IMG/VR virus record: IMGVR_UViG_3300035190_000145
Coordinates: 1-37,614 of that record
Source of the DNA: a virus
Strand: one strand, 5' to 3'
DNA length: 37,614 bases
Numbering within the stretch: the stretch's first letter is position 1; the number at the start of each line of letters is the position of its first letter. Shown piece by piece: positions 22,423 to 31,408 of the stretch. The notes under the pieces were generated by a model. It had not been told where the DNA came from. It saw only the letters and a list, made by a program, of their open reading frames with translations, and did not search any database. The translations under genes and the position numbers were made by a program.

Positions 22423-24115
22423 TTGAGGTGAACTTGAGTCCGATGTGGGTGCCTGATGCGCCGATCCTGAAGTTGGGAAGGTGGAAGTTGGAAAGCTCAA
22501 CCGAGCCTGCCAGCGCATAGTTATTAGAATTTGGATCAGTGGAATAGGAGATTGTCCAGCTTCCTTCGCATCCAATATCAATGCCCTTAAATTTCTTCTT
22601 GTTGCCAGGACGATCGGCAGATAGCCAGCTCAGCTCCACCTCGGCCAGGCTGTTGTCATAGACGCCACCGCTGACTCCGCCGTAGATGTAGATCTCGTCG
22701 CCGGATCGGCAGAGGAGTTGATTGCCGAACACCGCCCAATCCTCGACCGTGAAGCCGGGTTCATAGGTTGTCCACGCGGAGATCGACGACGCCGGGAAGA
22801 ACGAATAGACGAACACCTTGTCGCCGAGGGCCAGCATGTAGCGGCCTTCGCGGGGTTCCACCACGCCGCAAGCACGCATTGCTTGGGCTTCGGTGAGGCT
22901 GTTCATCTGGTCGATGACAAGCGGATCGACGGCTGTTCCCACGTCAAACACCACTGCTGAGTTGGACGAGTCGCGCGCGCGCAGGGAGCGCACGCCGGTG
23001 TCGGAGAGGAAGAACACGTCCATCTCTCCGAAGTTCATTGCGCTGCGGGGAGCGATCGATCCTACGTTGTCAAGGATCTGTTTCGGAAGGTTGTCGGAAG
23101 GATCGCCTGCCACCACTTGCCAGATCTGGGTGGACCGGCGGGCGAACACCGCAAGGAACCCTTGGTAGGGAGCGGTGGTGACGAGCGTTTCGGCGCCACC
23201 TGTCTGGGAGGAAAGGCTTTCAAACCCAGCAAAGGTATCTTCCTTCTTGCCAACGGAGTTGGTGAAGGTGGTCGTCCAGCGTGTCGGGTTGTTCACGTCG
23301 GAGAAGTAGAGCGTGCCCTGCACGGTGGCATATACCTTGCCACGGAAGGTGCGGGCTGATGTGCCGGTGCCAGATGCCGATGGGGTGACTCGGTAGGGCG
23401 TGCCATTGATGATCACTTCCCATGACTCATTGGCATCGAAGGCCGGGTTATATCCACCAACTAACTCCACGGTGGCGACCTGATGGTGGCTTGCTGTCGC
23501 TTGTTGCGTAATTATCACTGTGGCGTAGTTATCCGATCCGCCTGCTACGTTGCTCACGCTCGCGCTTATCGCGAAAACCACATGAGCCAGTGATGCTGTA
23601 ACCGTGATCTTGTTGGTGGCTGTATCGTAGGTCGCATCCACTGCCGAGTCGGTCGATATCAGCGCGGCGAGTGACTGACCGAGTGTGTCGATGTCAGAGA
23701 TTGCTGGCGCAATCGTATCCCAGTCGGTGATCCGCACGCCGTTGTAGAAGTGATGGACCGTGCCATCGGAAAACTTAGCGACCACGTAGGGCACGCCGTT
23801 GTAGGTATCCACGCTGAGGATCTCGGAGAGATCGGGACTTCCTGGCGCCACGAGCTGCTGGTAGCGGACGGAGGTAGGAATGGTGGGGCTGGCTGCGCTG
23901 CCGAAAACGTAGATACCGTTTTTGGTTGCCCATAATCCCTTGGTCTGATCAGCAGGGAGAGTGGTAAACGGCACAAATGCCTTGCGCTTCTCTACCTCGC
24001 CGCCCCGGTTGATGTGGATGTTCTTGCCAACCGAAAGGCTTCCCTGTGGTGCAGTGATACGGCTGCGGCGAGAATCCAGTCCGCTCTTGAATGCGTTGAC
24101 GAAGACGAATGCCAT
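22355..24115 (-). CDS. tail hub / stabilisation protein (P22 gp10-like, T7 gp12-like)
   Basis: 586-aa beta-rich protein, predicted to form the short tail tube or nozzle. It contains WD-like blades (GLWATKNGIYVFG, DTYNGVPYVVAKFSDGTVHH, RTFRGKVYATVQGTLYFSDV) and an asymmetric C-terminus with beta strands ending FDYTEPPS. This blade pattern and its position right after the head-tail adaptor match the stabilisation/tubular B family. It overlaps the adaptor by 1 nt (TAATG). It probably seals the portal after packaging and forms the distal tail where fibres attach. Confidence 0.75.
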   Translation of the reverse strand: MAFVFVNAFKSGLDSRRSRITAPQGSLSVGKNIHINRGGEVEKRKAFVPFTTLPADQTKGLWATKNGIYVFGSAASPTIPTSVRYQQLVAPGSPDLSEILSVDTYNGVPYVVAKFSDGTVHHFYNGVRITDWDTIAPAISDIDTLGQSLAALISTDSAVDATYDTATNKITVTASLAHVVFAISASVSNVAGGSDNYATVIITQQATASHHQVATVELVGGYNPAFDANESWEVIINGTPYRVTPSASGTGTSARTFRGKVYATVQGTLYFSDVNNPTRWTTTFTNSVGKKEDTFAGFESLSSQTGGAETLVTTAPYQGFLAVFARRSTQIWQVVAGDPSDNLPKQILDNVGSIAPRSAMNFGEMDVFFLSDTGVRSLRARDSSNSAVVFDVGTAVDPLVIDQMNSLTEAQAMRACGVVEPREGRYMLALGDKVFVYSFFPASSISAWTTYEPGFTVEDWAVFGNQLLCRSGDEIYIYGGVSGGVYDNSLAEVELSWLSADRPGNKKKFKGIDIGCEGSWTISYSTDPNSNNYALAGSVELSNFHLPNFRIGASGTHIGLKFTSNDPTPARISSAVVHFDYTEPPS

Positions 24116-24792
24116 TATCGTGGGACTCTGATGGTCCAGTTTTTAGGGCGTGGTTGGAAATCGGATTGACCGTTCACGAACATTCGGTTCTGGGAGTATC
24201 TCCCCTTGAGCCGGTTGTAGTGCGATGTAGCGATCGAGAGCTTGAGCTGAGCGTCGGCTGACTTGGCGCGAGCAAGAAGCTCTGCCGCGGCAGTGAGGAT
24301 CAGGAGGTTGGAGTCAAGCTCACATTTGTCGGTGGATGCCACAAGTGGATCGAGCTGCTTCATCACGCGGAAGCGGATGCGGGTCGGGTCGCTCGGCACC
24401 GGCCAGATCTCAAACTGGTTGTCTTCGGTGAAGTCCCAGCGAAGCGGTGTGGTCTCGGTCTCTCCTTCTTCCGGGTCAGAGGAATTGTAGAGATCGGGAG
24501 TGATGCCGAATTGGAGGGGAAGCCAGTTGTCGTTATCCCTCACCCACACACCGTAGATGCGGCGTGAATCGATGTCGGAATTGAATGTGTAGATGTTCTG
24601 GCCTGCAAGTATTTCCTCCTCGCGGAAGATCTTGAGGTGAGGCCAGTCGAAGTCCTCGTAGTAGGTTTCCTGAATCCGCTTGATCATCTGCCGAATACCC
24701 GGAAGAGCATCAACGCCCATCGCCATATCGGTCGAGTCGCCAATTTCCGCACGAACGGCGGTGACGAGTTCATCTAAAGTGAGGATGGGCAT
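24115..24792 (-). CDS. head-tail adaptor / tail tubular protein A-like
   Basis: 225-aa protein: helical N-terminus (LDELVTAVRAEIGDSTDMA, then IRQMIKRIQETYYEDFDWPH), a beta middle (TFNSDIDSRRIYGVWVRDND), FEIWPVP strand, and a helical C-terminus (ILTAAAELLARAKSADAQLK). This layout is typical of tail tubular A / adaptor proteins that dock under the portal. It lies between a capsid-adjacent gene and the tail hub, the right place for such a connector. ATG 24792; it overlaps the hub start by 1 nt. Confidence 0.7.
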   Translation of the reverse strand: MPILTLDELVTAVRAEIGDSTDMAMGVDALPGIRQMIKRIQETYYEDFDWPHLKIFREEEILAGQNIYTFNSDIDSRRIYGVWVRDNDNWLPLQFGITPDLYNSSDPEEGETETTPLRWDFTEDNQFEIWPVPSDPTRIRFRVMKQLDPLVASTDKCELDSNLLILTAAAELLARAKSADAQLKLSIATSHYNRLKGRYSQNRMFVNGQSDFQPRPKNWTIRVPR

Positions 24793-24804
24793 GATGCTTT
24801 TGGG

Positions 24805-25212
24805 TTAGGCGTCGAGCGGGGTGACGGATTTCTTAGATCCCTTCTTGACAGGAACGGGTTCCTCTTCAGGAGTTTCGACGACATCCTTTTCAACGGGAGT
24901 GATCCCTGCGTAGGGATCAACTTCCTTGAACTCGATGGCATCAAACTCAGTAGGGAGCGTGAGATTGAAGCGATTGGCGCCGAATGCCAGGGCTACGGTT
25001 TCTTCACCGTAGGCGCGGACGAGGCGATCGCATTCCACTTTGGCGGTGACTTCACCACCTTCCCGTTCGATGAGCGTGTTGGGCACGCGAGTGACTGAAT
25101 GGCGACCATGGCCAGCCATGAGCACGATTACTTCTGGAACGGTGACGCCTTCCTTGAGGATGACGGTATCATTGGAGCCGCCGATGGCGACTAGGACTGA
25201 GCAGGTTTGCAT
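24805..25212 (-). CDS. small structural protein downstream of the capsid gene, 135 aa
   Basis: It begins MQTCSVLVAIGGSNDTVILK and is beta-rich up to residue ~60 (VTVPEVIVLMAGHGRHSVTR), with an acidic stretch (DVVETPEEEPVPVKK) and basic C-terminus. ATG 25212 is chosen over the long frame that would enter the capsid gene; the gap to the capsid stop is 67 nt. Its position between capsid and adaptor suggests a capsid decoration or head-completion protein. No family was recognised. Confidence 0.6.
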   Translation of the reverse strand: MQTCSVLVAIGGSNDTVILKEGVTVPEVIVLMAGHGRHSVTRVPNTLIEREGGEVTAKVECDRLVRAYGEETVALAFGANRFNLTLPTEFDAIEFKEVDPYAGITPVEKDVVETPEEEPVPVKKGSKKSVTPLDA

Positions 25213-25279
25213 ATTATTGATGTGATGTGAGAGGAAAGGGAAGGAGGGGATGGCCGAAACCACCCCCTCCAGTGAAGGC

Positions 25280-26344
25280 TTAGGCGATCGAGTAGACGCC
25301 GGAGCTGTTGAGACGTTTTGCGGTGAGACCACCGGTCCATGTCATCGAGCGGTAGAGGGCGTATTTGCTCTCTGGACGCGCTGGTGCGTGAACTTTGTTG
25401 TCTTCACCTTCCATGACGTAGCCGCAGACGGAATCCGTGTCGATCATGTAGCAGCGTTTCGAGTAATCGATAGCGTTGCCCATGATGCCTTGGAGGTCGT
25501 CGAGGGTTGGGTCATAGACGAATGTGCCGATACCAGTCACCGTCACGCTAGGCGAGGCGATGTTCTTGGAACCAGCGACACCGCTCTGCGAGTAAAGCGA
25601 CTTGGTTGCGACCTCTTTTTCGAGGGCATCAAGGAACTTGGAACCGCAAAGGATGAGGTTTGGCTTGCCACCGTAACGGGTGAGCTGACGGACTTCTTGG
25701 CGGAGAGTCTGGGTCAGGTTGTCCGAGCCGGCAGAGATACCGAGGTTGGCGCGGTTTCTCCACCAGGTGTTGGTAACACGGGACAGACCACCGAGCGTGC
25801 CGGTAGTAGGCGTGTCAACAACAAAGGCGAGGATACCTGGGCTTTGCTTGCCGGAGTCCTGAGCACCATCGCGCCAGAACATCTGGTTCATCTTGCGGCT
25901 CCAGCCTTCGCTCATCGAGCTGAGCTTGTGCTCAAGAAGGTTGGTCAGAGCGGTCTGCTCACGTCCAGATACCTTGGTGGTTTTCTCACCGAAGGCGCTG
26001 TCAGCGATGCTGATGCCGTCCTGTTTCAACTCAGTGAAGGTCACGCTGATACCAGCGTGGATTTCAAAGTAATCGTAAGCTGCGCGTTTGACGGCGTTCG
26101 GGTTCTGGAAGGTGACGGTATCGTCGAAGGAGAATCCTTTGAAGAAGTTCGCGTCGCTGTCCAGATAATCGCCGACCACTGGGATCGAGATTTTTCCTTT
26201 GCCACCGGGGAAACTCTTCTGTTTGCCACGGATGGCGGCGAGAAGAGGCTTGTCTTGAATGCTTTGATCGAAAGCGTCGCCCTTGATGTAATAATCCAGA
26301 GCGTAGCTTGCAACCGCATCCATCTGTGCTTGGGTAAGTGCCAT
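25280..26344 (-). CDS. major capsid protein
   Basis: 354-aa protein of the size and layout of podovirus coat proteins. The N-terminal arm (MALTQAQMDAVASYALDYYI) precedes a long-loop region (KQKSFPGGKGKISIPVVGDY) and a helix rich in charged residues (LTNLLEHKLSSMSEGWSRKM), then a core sheet with LGGLSRVTNTWWRNRANLGI and an A-domain-like C-terminus. It follows a scaffold gene by 21 nt and would assemble the icosahedral head with it. It is probably an HK97-fold protein; that fold is inferred, not seen directly. It is the second gene after a strong leaderless promoter. Confidence 0.85.
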   Translation of the reverse strand: MALTQAQMDAVASYALDYYIKGDAFDQSIQDKPLLAAIRGKQKSFPGGKGKISIPVVGDYLDSDANFFKGFSFDDTVTFQNPNAVKRAAYDYFEIHAGISVTFTELKQDGISIADSAFGEKTTKVSGREQTALTNLLEHKLSSMSEGWSRKMNQMFWRDGAQDSGKQSPGILAFVVDTPTTGTLGGLSRVTNTWWRNRANLGISAGSDNLTQTLRQEVRQLTRYGGKPNLILCGSKFLDALEKEVATKSLYSQSGVAGSKNIASPSVTVTGIGTFVYDPTLDDLQGIMGNAIDYSKRCYMIDTDSVCGYVMEGEDNKVHAPARPESKYALYRSMTWTGGLTAKRLNSSGVYSIA

Positions 26345-26365
26345 AATGATTTGGTTCGTTTGGGG

Positions 26366-27412
26366 TTATGAGTTGAGAGCAAGGCTAACCGCATCGTTCA
26401 GGCTCTTAGGCTGAGGCTTTGCGTGACTTGCTGATTGCGTGGAAACAGGCTGCTTCATTGCCACCCGCTTTGGCATCACACTGGAAAGCAATTCAGTCGC
26501 TTCCTTCAAGGCTGCTTCGGCGATTGCCACGGCTTCCTGGGGAGTGCGAGCTGGACGCTCGATGTGTGCGAGTCGGATGTTTTTGAAGACAAGTGCCTTC
26601 TTAGCTTCGTAGTCGGGATCGCGTGCCGCGACCTGCTGTTCCCATGTTTCAACTGCATTAGTGATTTGCTGATGAACATTTCGCTCCGAGATCTGCTTCT
26701 GGTTTTCCAGTGCTTCTTTTTGCTGGTGTTCTTGCATAGCGAGACGAGCGCGGGCCACTGCCAATTCCTTGGCTGCGGTTTCGGTCATATCGCCCTCTTC
26801 AACCATCCGGCTCACATCCTCTGGCAGGGTTTCTCCTGCGAGTATGTTGAGCGGCTCAATGGTCTTGAGCAGCATTTCTCTCGCTCTCAACGGATCATTT
26901 TTCAATGCCGCCATTATCTCAAAGCCTTCATTGACTTCATCGGGGGTGAGACCGGTTTGAGCCATGTAGTCTGAGATAGCGCGGAACTGGGTAGCATCAG
27001 CTTTAAAGGCTTCTGCTTCGGCCTTGTAGGCGTTCTTTTCCCTGATTACCGCTTGAAAGCGTGGGTGCTTGTTGAATGGGAGCTTCTCGTCCTCTTCCGG
27101 CTTTACCTCGTCCTTGCTGTCAGTTTCGTCACTCGACGGCTGATCGGCTGGTTTCTTGGTATCACTGGATTCGGTAGAATCCGATTCTTCTGCCTCCGAG
27201 CTGGACGGTGCTTCGGCCTCGCTCTTCGCCACCACGTCTTTAACGAGGTCGAGAAGGGATGAGGGTTTTGCGTCCTCGTTGTTGACTGCGAGCGTTTCAG
27301 TCGTTTGCTCTGCGCTCTGTTCGATTACTGCGTCCGTCGATTGCTCGATGGTCGCACTGTCAAGGTTTGGTATTTGGTCGGAAGACGAATCCGACGCTTG
27401 GTTGATCGTCAT
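26366..27412 (-). CDS. scaffolding protein
   Basis: 348-aa, very acidic, helix-rich protein: a Glu/Asp/Ser-rich N-terminus (SSEAEESDSTESSDTKKPAD), a helical middle (LAVARARLAMQEHQQKEALE), and a basic C-terminus (MPKRVAMKQPVSTQSASHAK), typical of phage scaffolds that bind coat protein through a basic C-terminal helix. It lies directly upstream of the capsid gene. The ATG at 27412 starts exactly 7 nt after the -10 box of a strong promoter, so the transcript should start at or next to the ATG. Confidence 0.8.
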   Translation of the reverse strand: MTINQASDSSSDQIPNLDSATIEQSTDAVIEQSAEQTTETLAVNNEDAKPSSLLDLVKDVVAKSEAEAPSSSEAEESDSTESSDTKKPADQPSSDETDSKDEVKPEEDEKLPFNKHPRFQAVIREKNAYKAEAEAFKADATQFRAISDYMAQTGLTPDEVNEGFEIMAALKNDPLRAREMLLKTIEPLNILAGETLPEDVSRMVEEGDMTETAAKELAVARARLAMQEHQQKEALENQKQISERNVHQQITNAVETWEQQVAARDPDYEAKKALVFKNIRLAHIERPARTPQEAVAIAEAALKEATELLSSVMPKRVAMKQPVSTQSASHAKPQPKSLNDAVSLALNS

Positions 27413-27415
27413 GCT

Positions 27416-27448
27416 GGTCAGTGTAGGTTGATTACCCTACGCTGTCAA
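27416..27448 (-). promoter_or_regulatory. strong promoter giving a leaderless scaffold transcript
   Basis: On the minus strand, TTGACA (27448-27443), a 17-nt spacer and TACACT (27425-27420) give a near-consensus sigma70 promoter. Only 7 nt separate the -10 box from the ATG at 27412, so the start point falls at the A of ATG. The 17-bp block GGTCAGTGTAGGTTGAT (27416-27432, plus strand) is repeated exactly at 36645-36661. Confidence 0.75.
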
Positions 27449-27482
27449 CATATTCATCAGACAAAAATTCGTCCATGGATTA

Positions 27483-29639
27483 TTACTGCATTGGTATTCC
27501 GCCACCCATCTGAGGGAGGGATGATGGCGGGCCGCTCGGTGGCGGTCCCTGCGGAGGAGCTTTCTGATTATCCGATCCACCCTTGGATTCGATACCTTCC
27601 TGCGGTGGCCCACCCTGCGCTCCGCCCATCATCTTGCTCATCACGTTCTGAGCGATGATGGATGGGAGGCCGGAGGCGATGGCGTCGGTCGGGTCGATCC
27701 GATCGTCGAGGCGGGTAATAAGCTGCTTGACAAGCCAGTCAGGGCGCACGCCTGGGATCTGGAGGAGAAGCGGGGTAATGCGTTCGATATTAGCCACCTC
27801 GGCTGCTTTGTTGGGGCGACCGGAGGAACCGGCTTCGATCTCCAAGAGAAGCTCATCGGCGATCTCCTGATTGGAAAGGGATGGCCACACGGCGCCAGGT
27901 CCGACGATCTTCATCACCGTTTCGGCCGACATTTCAAGAAGATAGATCTGACCGGCTGCGCGGCTCAGTTCGATCATCATGTCGTCGAGATCATCGACGT
28001 TGGATGCGAGCGCCACGGTGCGGTTCTGCTCGGCGATCGAGTCACCGGTGGCAGTGACACCACTGGCAGCCGTGCCGATGCTGGAATCGGATTGTCCAAC
28101 AACCCGAAGGAGATCCTCAAAAAGTGCCGACGTATCGTAGAGAGCGGCGTCGATCGGCGCGTGCTGGATCGGCTGAAGGAGGTTGTTGACGTTGCCGTTG
28201 GGAGGAAGGGCGTTGAGCGTGATCACCGCGTTTGCCGGGCGGTTCTTGAGCTTCTCGATGTCTTCCTCGTCGAGCTGGCCGGCAGCCACGGCGGTGGCAG
28301 GACGGTTCGCCATGCGATGCTGGCGCAATCCCTCGCGCGAGCGGTTGTATTCCTTCTGGATCGGCTTGAGGAGATGCACGTCCGAGCGAGGGAAGATGCT
28401 GTTCTCGTTCTCGGCTTCGTTGAAGATGAGCGGGAAGATCGGCCAAAAGCGTTCAAGCTGGATGGCTGGCTGCTGAGGCTCGACGATGAAATCCTCATAG
28501 CCTTCCGCGATCACGCAGTATTGACCGGCGGGCTTGTCCCATACCACCCAAACCTTCACCCCATCGACCTTGCGCTCCTTGGAGTTTCCGCCGGTGGCAA
28601 CTGAGGCGAGCTTCTCCCTGAGTCCTGGGATGCCGTTCTTGGTGTTGGTATCGTAAGAGGTGGCAGATGAAGCGGTGGAAAGATCCACGCCGTAGATCTC
28701 CTTGATGTCATCCACGGTGAGCACGTATTCCTCGGCGATCCAGCGGGCGCCAATGAAGGTGCGGAGGTGCCGGCAGGCAGGATCGATGATGATCGAGGTG
28801 GACGATGGGAAGTCGAAGACCAGTCCCTCGCGCACGAGCTGTTGTTCGCGCTGCTGATAGTCCTGGAGCTGAAGGCGAAGCTGTTCCAGTTCTGGATTAC
28901 CCTCCTCCAGCTTGTCATCCACCTTGTCGGCGGTGAGGCGCTCGATGATGCTGATCTGCTCGGTGAGACCGTTGATGCGCTCCACGTCCTCGGGAGTGCG
29001 CTCCATGATGCGCTGGAAGCCGATCTTCACGTAACCCACGCCAGTTGTGCACACGCGGCGCACGAGGGCTTTCATCTGGGTCTTGAAGGGCGGAATCTGC
29101 TGGTTCAGGGTGTAATCGTAGAGAATGCCGAGTGTGTCGCTGACCTTCTGAAGCATCTGCTTCCGGCTCACGCCCTGGGACACGTCATCGATGAGAGAGA
29201 GAACTTGCGGAGGAAGTGGCATGCCGCTCTGCATGGATATTTCCATGGCCTGCTGGATGCCGGTGAGCTGATCCACCGTGCCGTCCCATACCTTGAACTC
29301 CATGGTCTTGCGGCGACGAACGATCACCTTCGGGTTCTTGGCGTAGAGCGCTGCCACGCGCTGATTGATGTGACGCTGGATGATGTTGGCGGTGTATTTG
29401 TCGTCATCCTCCTGGCCTTCCCACTGTGCGCCGGTGACGAAGCCTTGGTCTTCCTTCATGCGATCGAAGTCAGGCTTCCAATGAGCCTTCGCTTCTTGAA
29501 TTTTGCCTTGCCATTTCTTGACCAATGCCGAACGGCTTGGATCGATTTCTGGCTTCTCGCGCACCATGCCGCTCTTGACCGCCATTTCGGTGGTGCTCAT
29601 TTCGGTGGTGTCAGGTGTGGATGAAAATTCTTCGATCAT
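27483..29639 (-). CDS. portal protein, P22-like
   Basis: 718-aa protein close in length to P22 gp1 (725 aa). The N-terminal part has a wing-like region (YTANIIQRHINQRVAALYAK, NPKVIVRRR), a long helical stem region, a beta-rich crown and a Pro/Gly-rich C-terminus (GPPPSGPPSSLPQMGGGIPM). Twelve copies would form the DNA channel at one head vertex. ATG 29639 is used; an in-frame TTG at 29684 would overlap terminase. Gene order terL-portal-scaffold-capsid is standard for this group. Confidence 0.83.
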   Translation of the reverse strand: MIEEFSSTPDTTEMSTTEMAVKSGMVREKPEIDPSRSALVKKWQGKIQEAKAHWKPDFDRMKEDQGFVTGAQWEGQEDDDKYTANIIQRHINQRVAALYAKNPKVIVRRRKTMEFKVWDGTVDQLTGIQQAMEISMQSGMPLPPQVLSLIDDVSQGVSRKQMLQKVSDTLGILYDYTLNQQIPPFKTQMKALVRRVCTTGVGYVKIGFQRIMERTPEDVERINGLTEQISIIERLTADKVDDKLEEGNPELEQLRLQLQDYQQREQQLVREGLVFDFPSSTSIIIDPACRHLRTFIGARWIAEEYVLTVDDIKEIYGVDLSTASSATSYDTNTKNGIPGLREKLASVATGGNSKERKVDGVKVWVVWDKPAGQYCVIAEGYEDFIVEPQQPAIQLERFWPIFPLIFNEAENENSIFPRSDVHLLKPIQKEYNRSREGLRQHRMANRPATAVAAGQLDEEDIEKLKNRPANAVITLNALPPNGNVNNLLQPIQHAPIDAALYDTSALFEDLLRVVGQSDSSIGTAASGVTATGDSIAEQNRTVALASNVDDLDDMMIELSRAAGQIYLLEMSAETVMKIVGPGAVWPSLSNQEIADELLLEIEAGSSGRPNKAAEVANIERITPLLLQIPGVRPDWLVKQLITRLDDRIDPTDAIASGLPSIIAQNVMSKMMGGAQGGPPQEGIESKGGSDNQKAPPQGPPPSGPPSSLPQMGGGIPMQ

Positions 29640-29670
29640 GGCTTGTCTGGTGGTGATTGTATGTTGAATA

Positions 29671-31260
29671 TCAGAATCCAGCAACCGTTTTCGCTTGCGC
29701 TTTGTAGCGAGCTTCGATGTTGGAGCGGTGCTTAACCCACGCGAGGCTTCCCACGGTGGGTTCAGCCTTCTTGCGAACCGGGCTGGTGGCGGTGGTCATG
29801 CGACCGAGACCGAGGCCGATGTAGGCTAGGGTATCCACAAAGTCATCGTGCTTTCCTGATGGGAAAGTAAGCATCTGGTGGCGAGCGGCTTCCCACCACG
29901 GAGCGAATCCGGGGAAGCGAACCTTGCCCATGGCCAATCGACCACGGATCGCCTGCGCGCGGGTCTGCTTGTCCTTCACTGGAACCACCTCATCGATGGC
30001 GCAATAGACCTGTTCTTCCTGCATCCGCTTGCGAAGGAACGGGCCGATCGACTTGGAGATATGGCCGCGCTCCGCCCACCAGATCAGGGGCTTGTGGCGC
30101 GCCATCATTTCGAGCATGGCATCGACCACGTTGTCGGTTTCCTCCCTGCGCCACCACACATCCGGCAGAATCCAGATGTTGTCATCCTCGTCCACGCCGG
30201 CTGCCATGAGCACGGTGGGATCTCGATCCTGGGCGGTGGATACGGCGTGGTCGGAGGCGCAATAGATGCGGAGGTTGCGGGGTAGATCGCCGGGCTGGTA
30301 GGTGGCGAGCCACTCGCGCTTGAAGAAATCACCCTCCTCGGGAGCTGGGCGCCCTTGGTAGAGGGCTGCAAAGCCGCGAGGGTTCATCCTGCGCTGCGAT
30401 ACAAGAAACTCCTTGGTGACGCGCTCGCCCCAGAGCGGCTCATCCTTCTCCCTCCCCATGATGTCGCCTTCCTCGGCGAGGGCGGTGAAGTGGATGATCT
30501 TCCACTGCTTCGCCTCATCGGCGTTGTAGTATTGATTGTTAGGATCGGTCAGGCGACCGACAAGATCGTCCTCGTGCCAGCGGGTCATAATGATCACCAC
30601 TCGCCCCATGCCGCCCATGAGTCGGGTCATAGCCACGTCGGTGAACCATCCCCAGAGCTTGTTTCGCATGGTGGTGGAATCGGCGTCTTCACGGTCCTTC
30701 ACTGGATCGTCGATGAGGAGACAATCGGCCCCCCTACCCGTGAGGGCACCGCCGGCACCGACGAACACGCCGATACCACCCTGCTCCGTCTGGATACGAT
30801 CCGAGGATGCACCACCCTTGCGGAGCTGGCAGTTGGGAAAGATCTGCTGATAGGTGGGGCTCTGCATGTATTGTCTCACCTCGCGACCGAAATCCTCCGC
30901 CATGGTGGAGGAATAGGATGCCACGATCATCTGACGGTAGGGATCGCGTCCCATGAACCATGCTGGGAATGCCTTCGATGCGAGCTGTGATTTCCCGTGC
31001 CTCGGTGGCACCGTGATGATGAGGCGCGGGATCTCTCCACGCTCCACCGCTTCCAGTGCCGCAGCGAACACCTCGTGGTGTCTGGCGATGGCGTAGCGTG
31101 AGCGATCGGTGTTATCCGGATCTTCCGGATCAGGCATCATCATCCTCACGAAATCCAACAAGTTCTCCTGCGCCTTCCTCGCGGTCAGCAGCCGTTTCGC
31201 TGCCTTGAGCTGAAGCTCAGCTTCCTCAAGCGGCGTGAGTTCTTGTTTCTTGCGTGCCAT
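29671..31260 (-). CDS. terL: terminase large subunit
   Basis: 529-aa packaging motor. ATPase: Walker A VPPRHGKSQ (84-92), Walker B LLIDDP (181-186), and a following VVIIMTRWHEDD motif with the coupling segment. RNase H-like nuclease domain: D337 in CASDHA, an AERGH segment (E397) and HDDFVDT (471-477), the three acidic sites. It would cut concatemeric DNA and drive it into the head through the portal. ATG 31260; no Shine-Dalgarno is visible. It is separated from terS by several kilobases of fibre genes. Confidence 0.92.
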   Translation of the reverse strand: MARKKQELTPLEEAELQLKAAKRLLTARKAQENLLDFVRMMMPDPEDPDNTDRSRYAIARHHEVFAAALEAVERGEIPRLIITVPPRHGKSQLASKAFPAWFMGRDPYRQMIVASYSSTMAEDFGREVRQYMQSPTYQQIFPNCQLRKGGASSDRIQTEQGGIGVFVGAGGALTGRGADCLLIDDPVKDREDADSTTMRNKLWGWFTDVAMTRLMGGMGRVVIIMTRWHEDDLVGRLTDPNNQYYNADEAKQWKIIHFTALAEEGDIMGREKDEPLWGERVTKEFLVSQRRMNPRGFAALYQGRPAPEEGDFFKREWLATYQPGDLPRNLRIYCASDHAVSTAQDRDPTVLMAAGVDEDDNIWILPDVWWRREETDNVVDAMLEMMARHKPLIWWAERGHISKSIGPFLRKRMQEEQVYCAIDEVVPVKDKQTRAQAIRGRLAMGKVRFPGFAPWWEAARHQMLTFPSGKHDDFVDTLAYIGLGLGRMTTATSPVRKKAEPTVGSLAWVKHRSNIEARYKAQAKTVAGF

Positions 31261-31408
31261 TACAGGATTGTTGGCTAGGTTGCCTTGATGTCATCAATGT
31301 CATCAGGCAGCGGCGTGGCGGTCACGTCGCGGCCGTGGTGATTTGACCATCGTCGATGGCCCTGGTGGTGACTCGTTTAATGCTCATGGCTATTACTTGT
31401 GTGGCTTT
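31261..31408. other. intergenic stretch between fibre and large terminase
   Basis: 148 bp without a convincing gene. A 21-codon minus-strand frame (ATG 31387 to TGA 31322) is present but too short to support. In another frame, an open segment reading SHHQGHRRWSNHHGRDVT and continuing to an acidic end lacks any start codon, which may be the remnant of a lost small gene. Confidence 0.3.

Noticed and set aside
25250-26371. 373-codon plus-strand open frame
   Set aside because: It lies exactly antisense to the capsid gene, has no family features and arises from the codon pattern of that gene.
28767-29624. 285-codon plus-strand open frame
   Set aside because: Antisense shadow of the portal gene with His/Leu/Val-rich random composition.
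31322-31387. 21-codon minus-strand frame after the fibre
   Set aside because: Too short and without overlap or leader evidence to support it.
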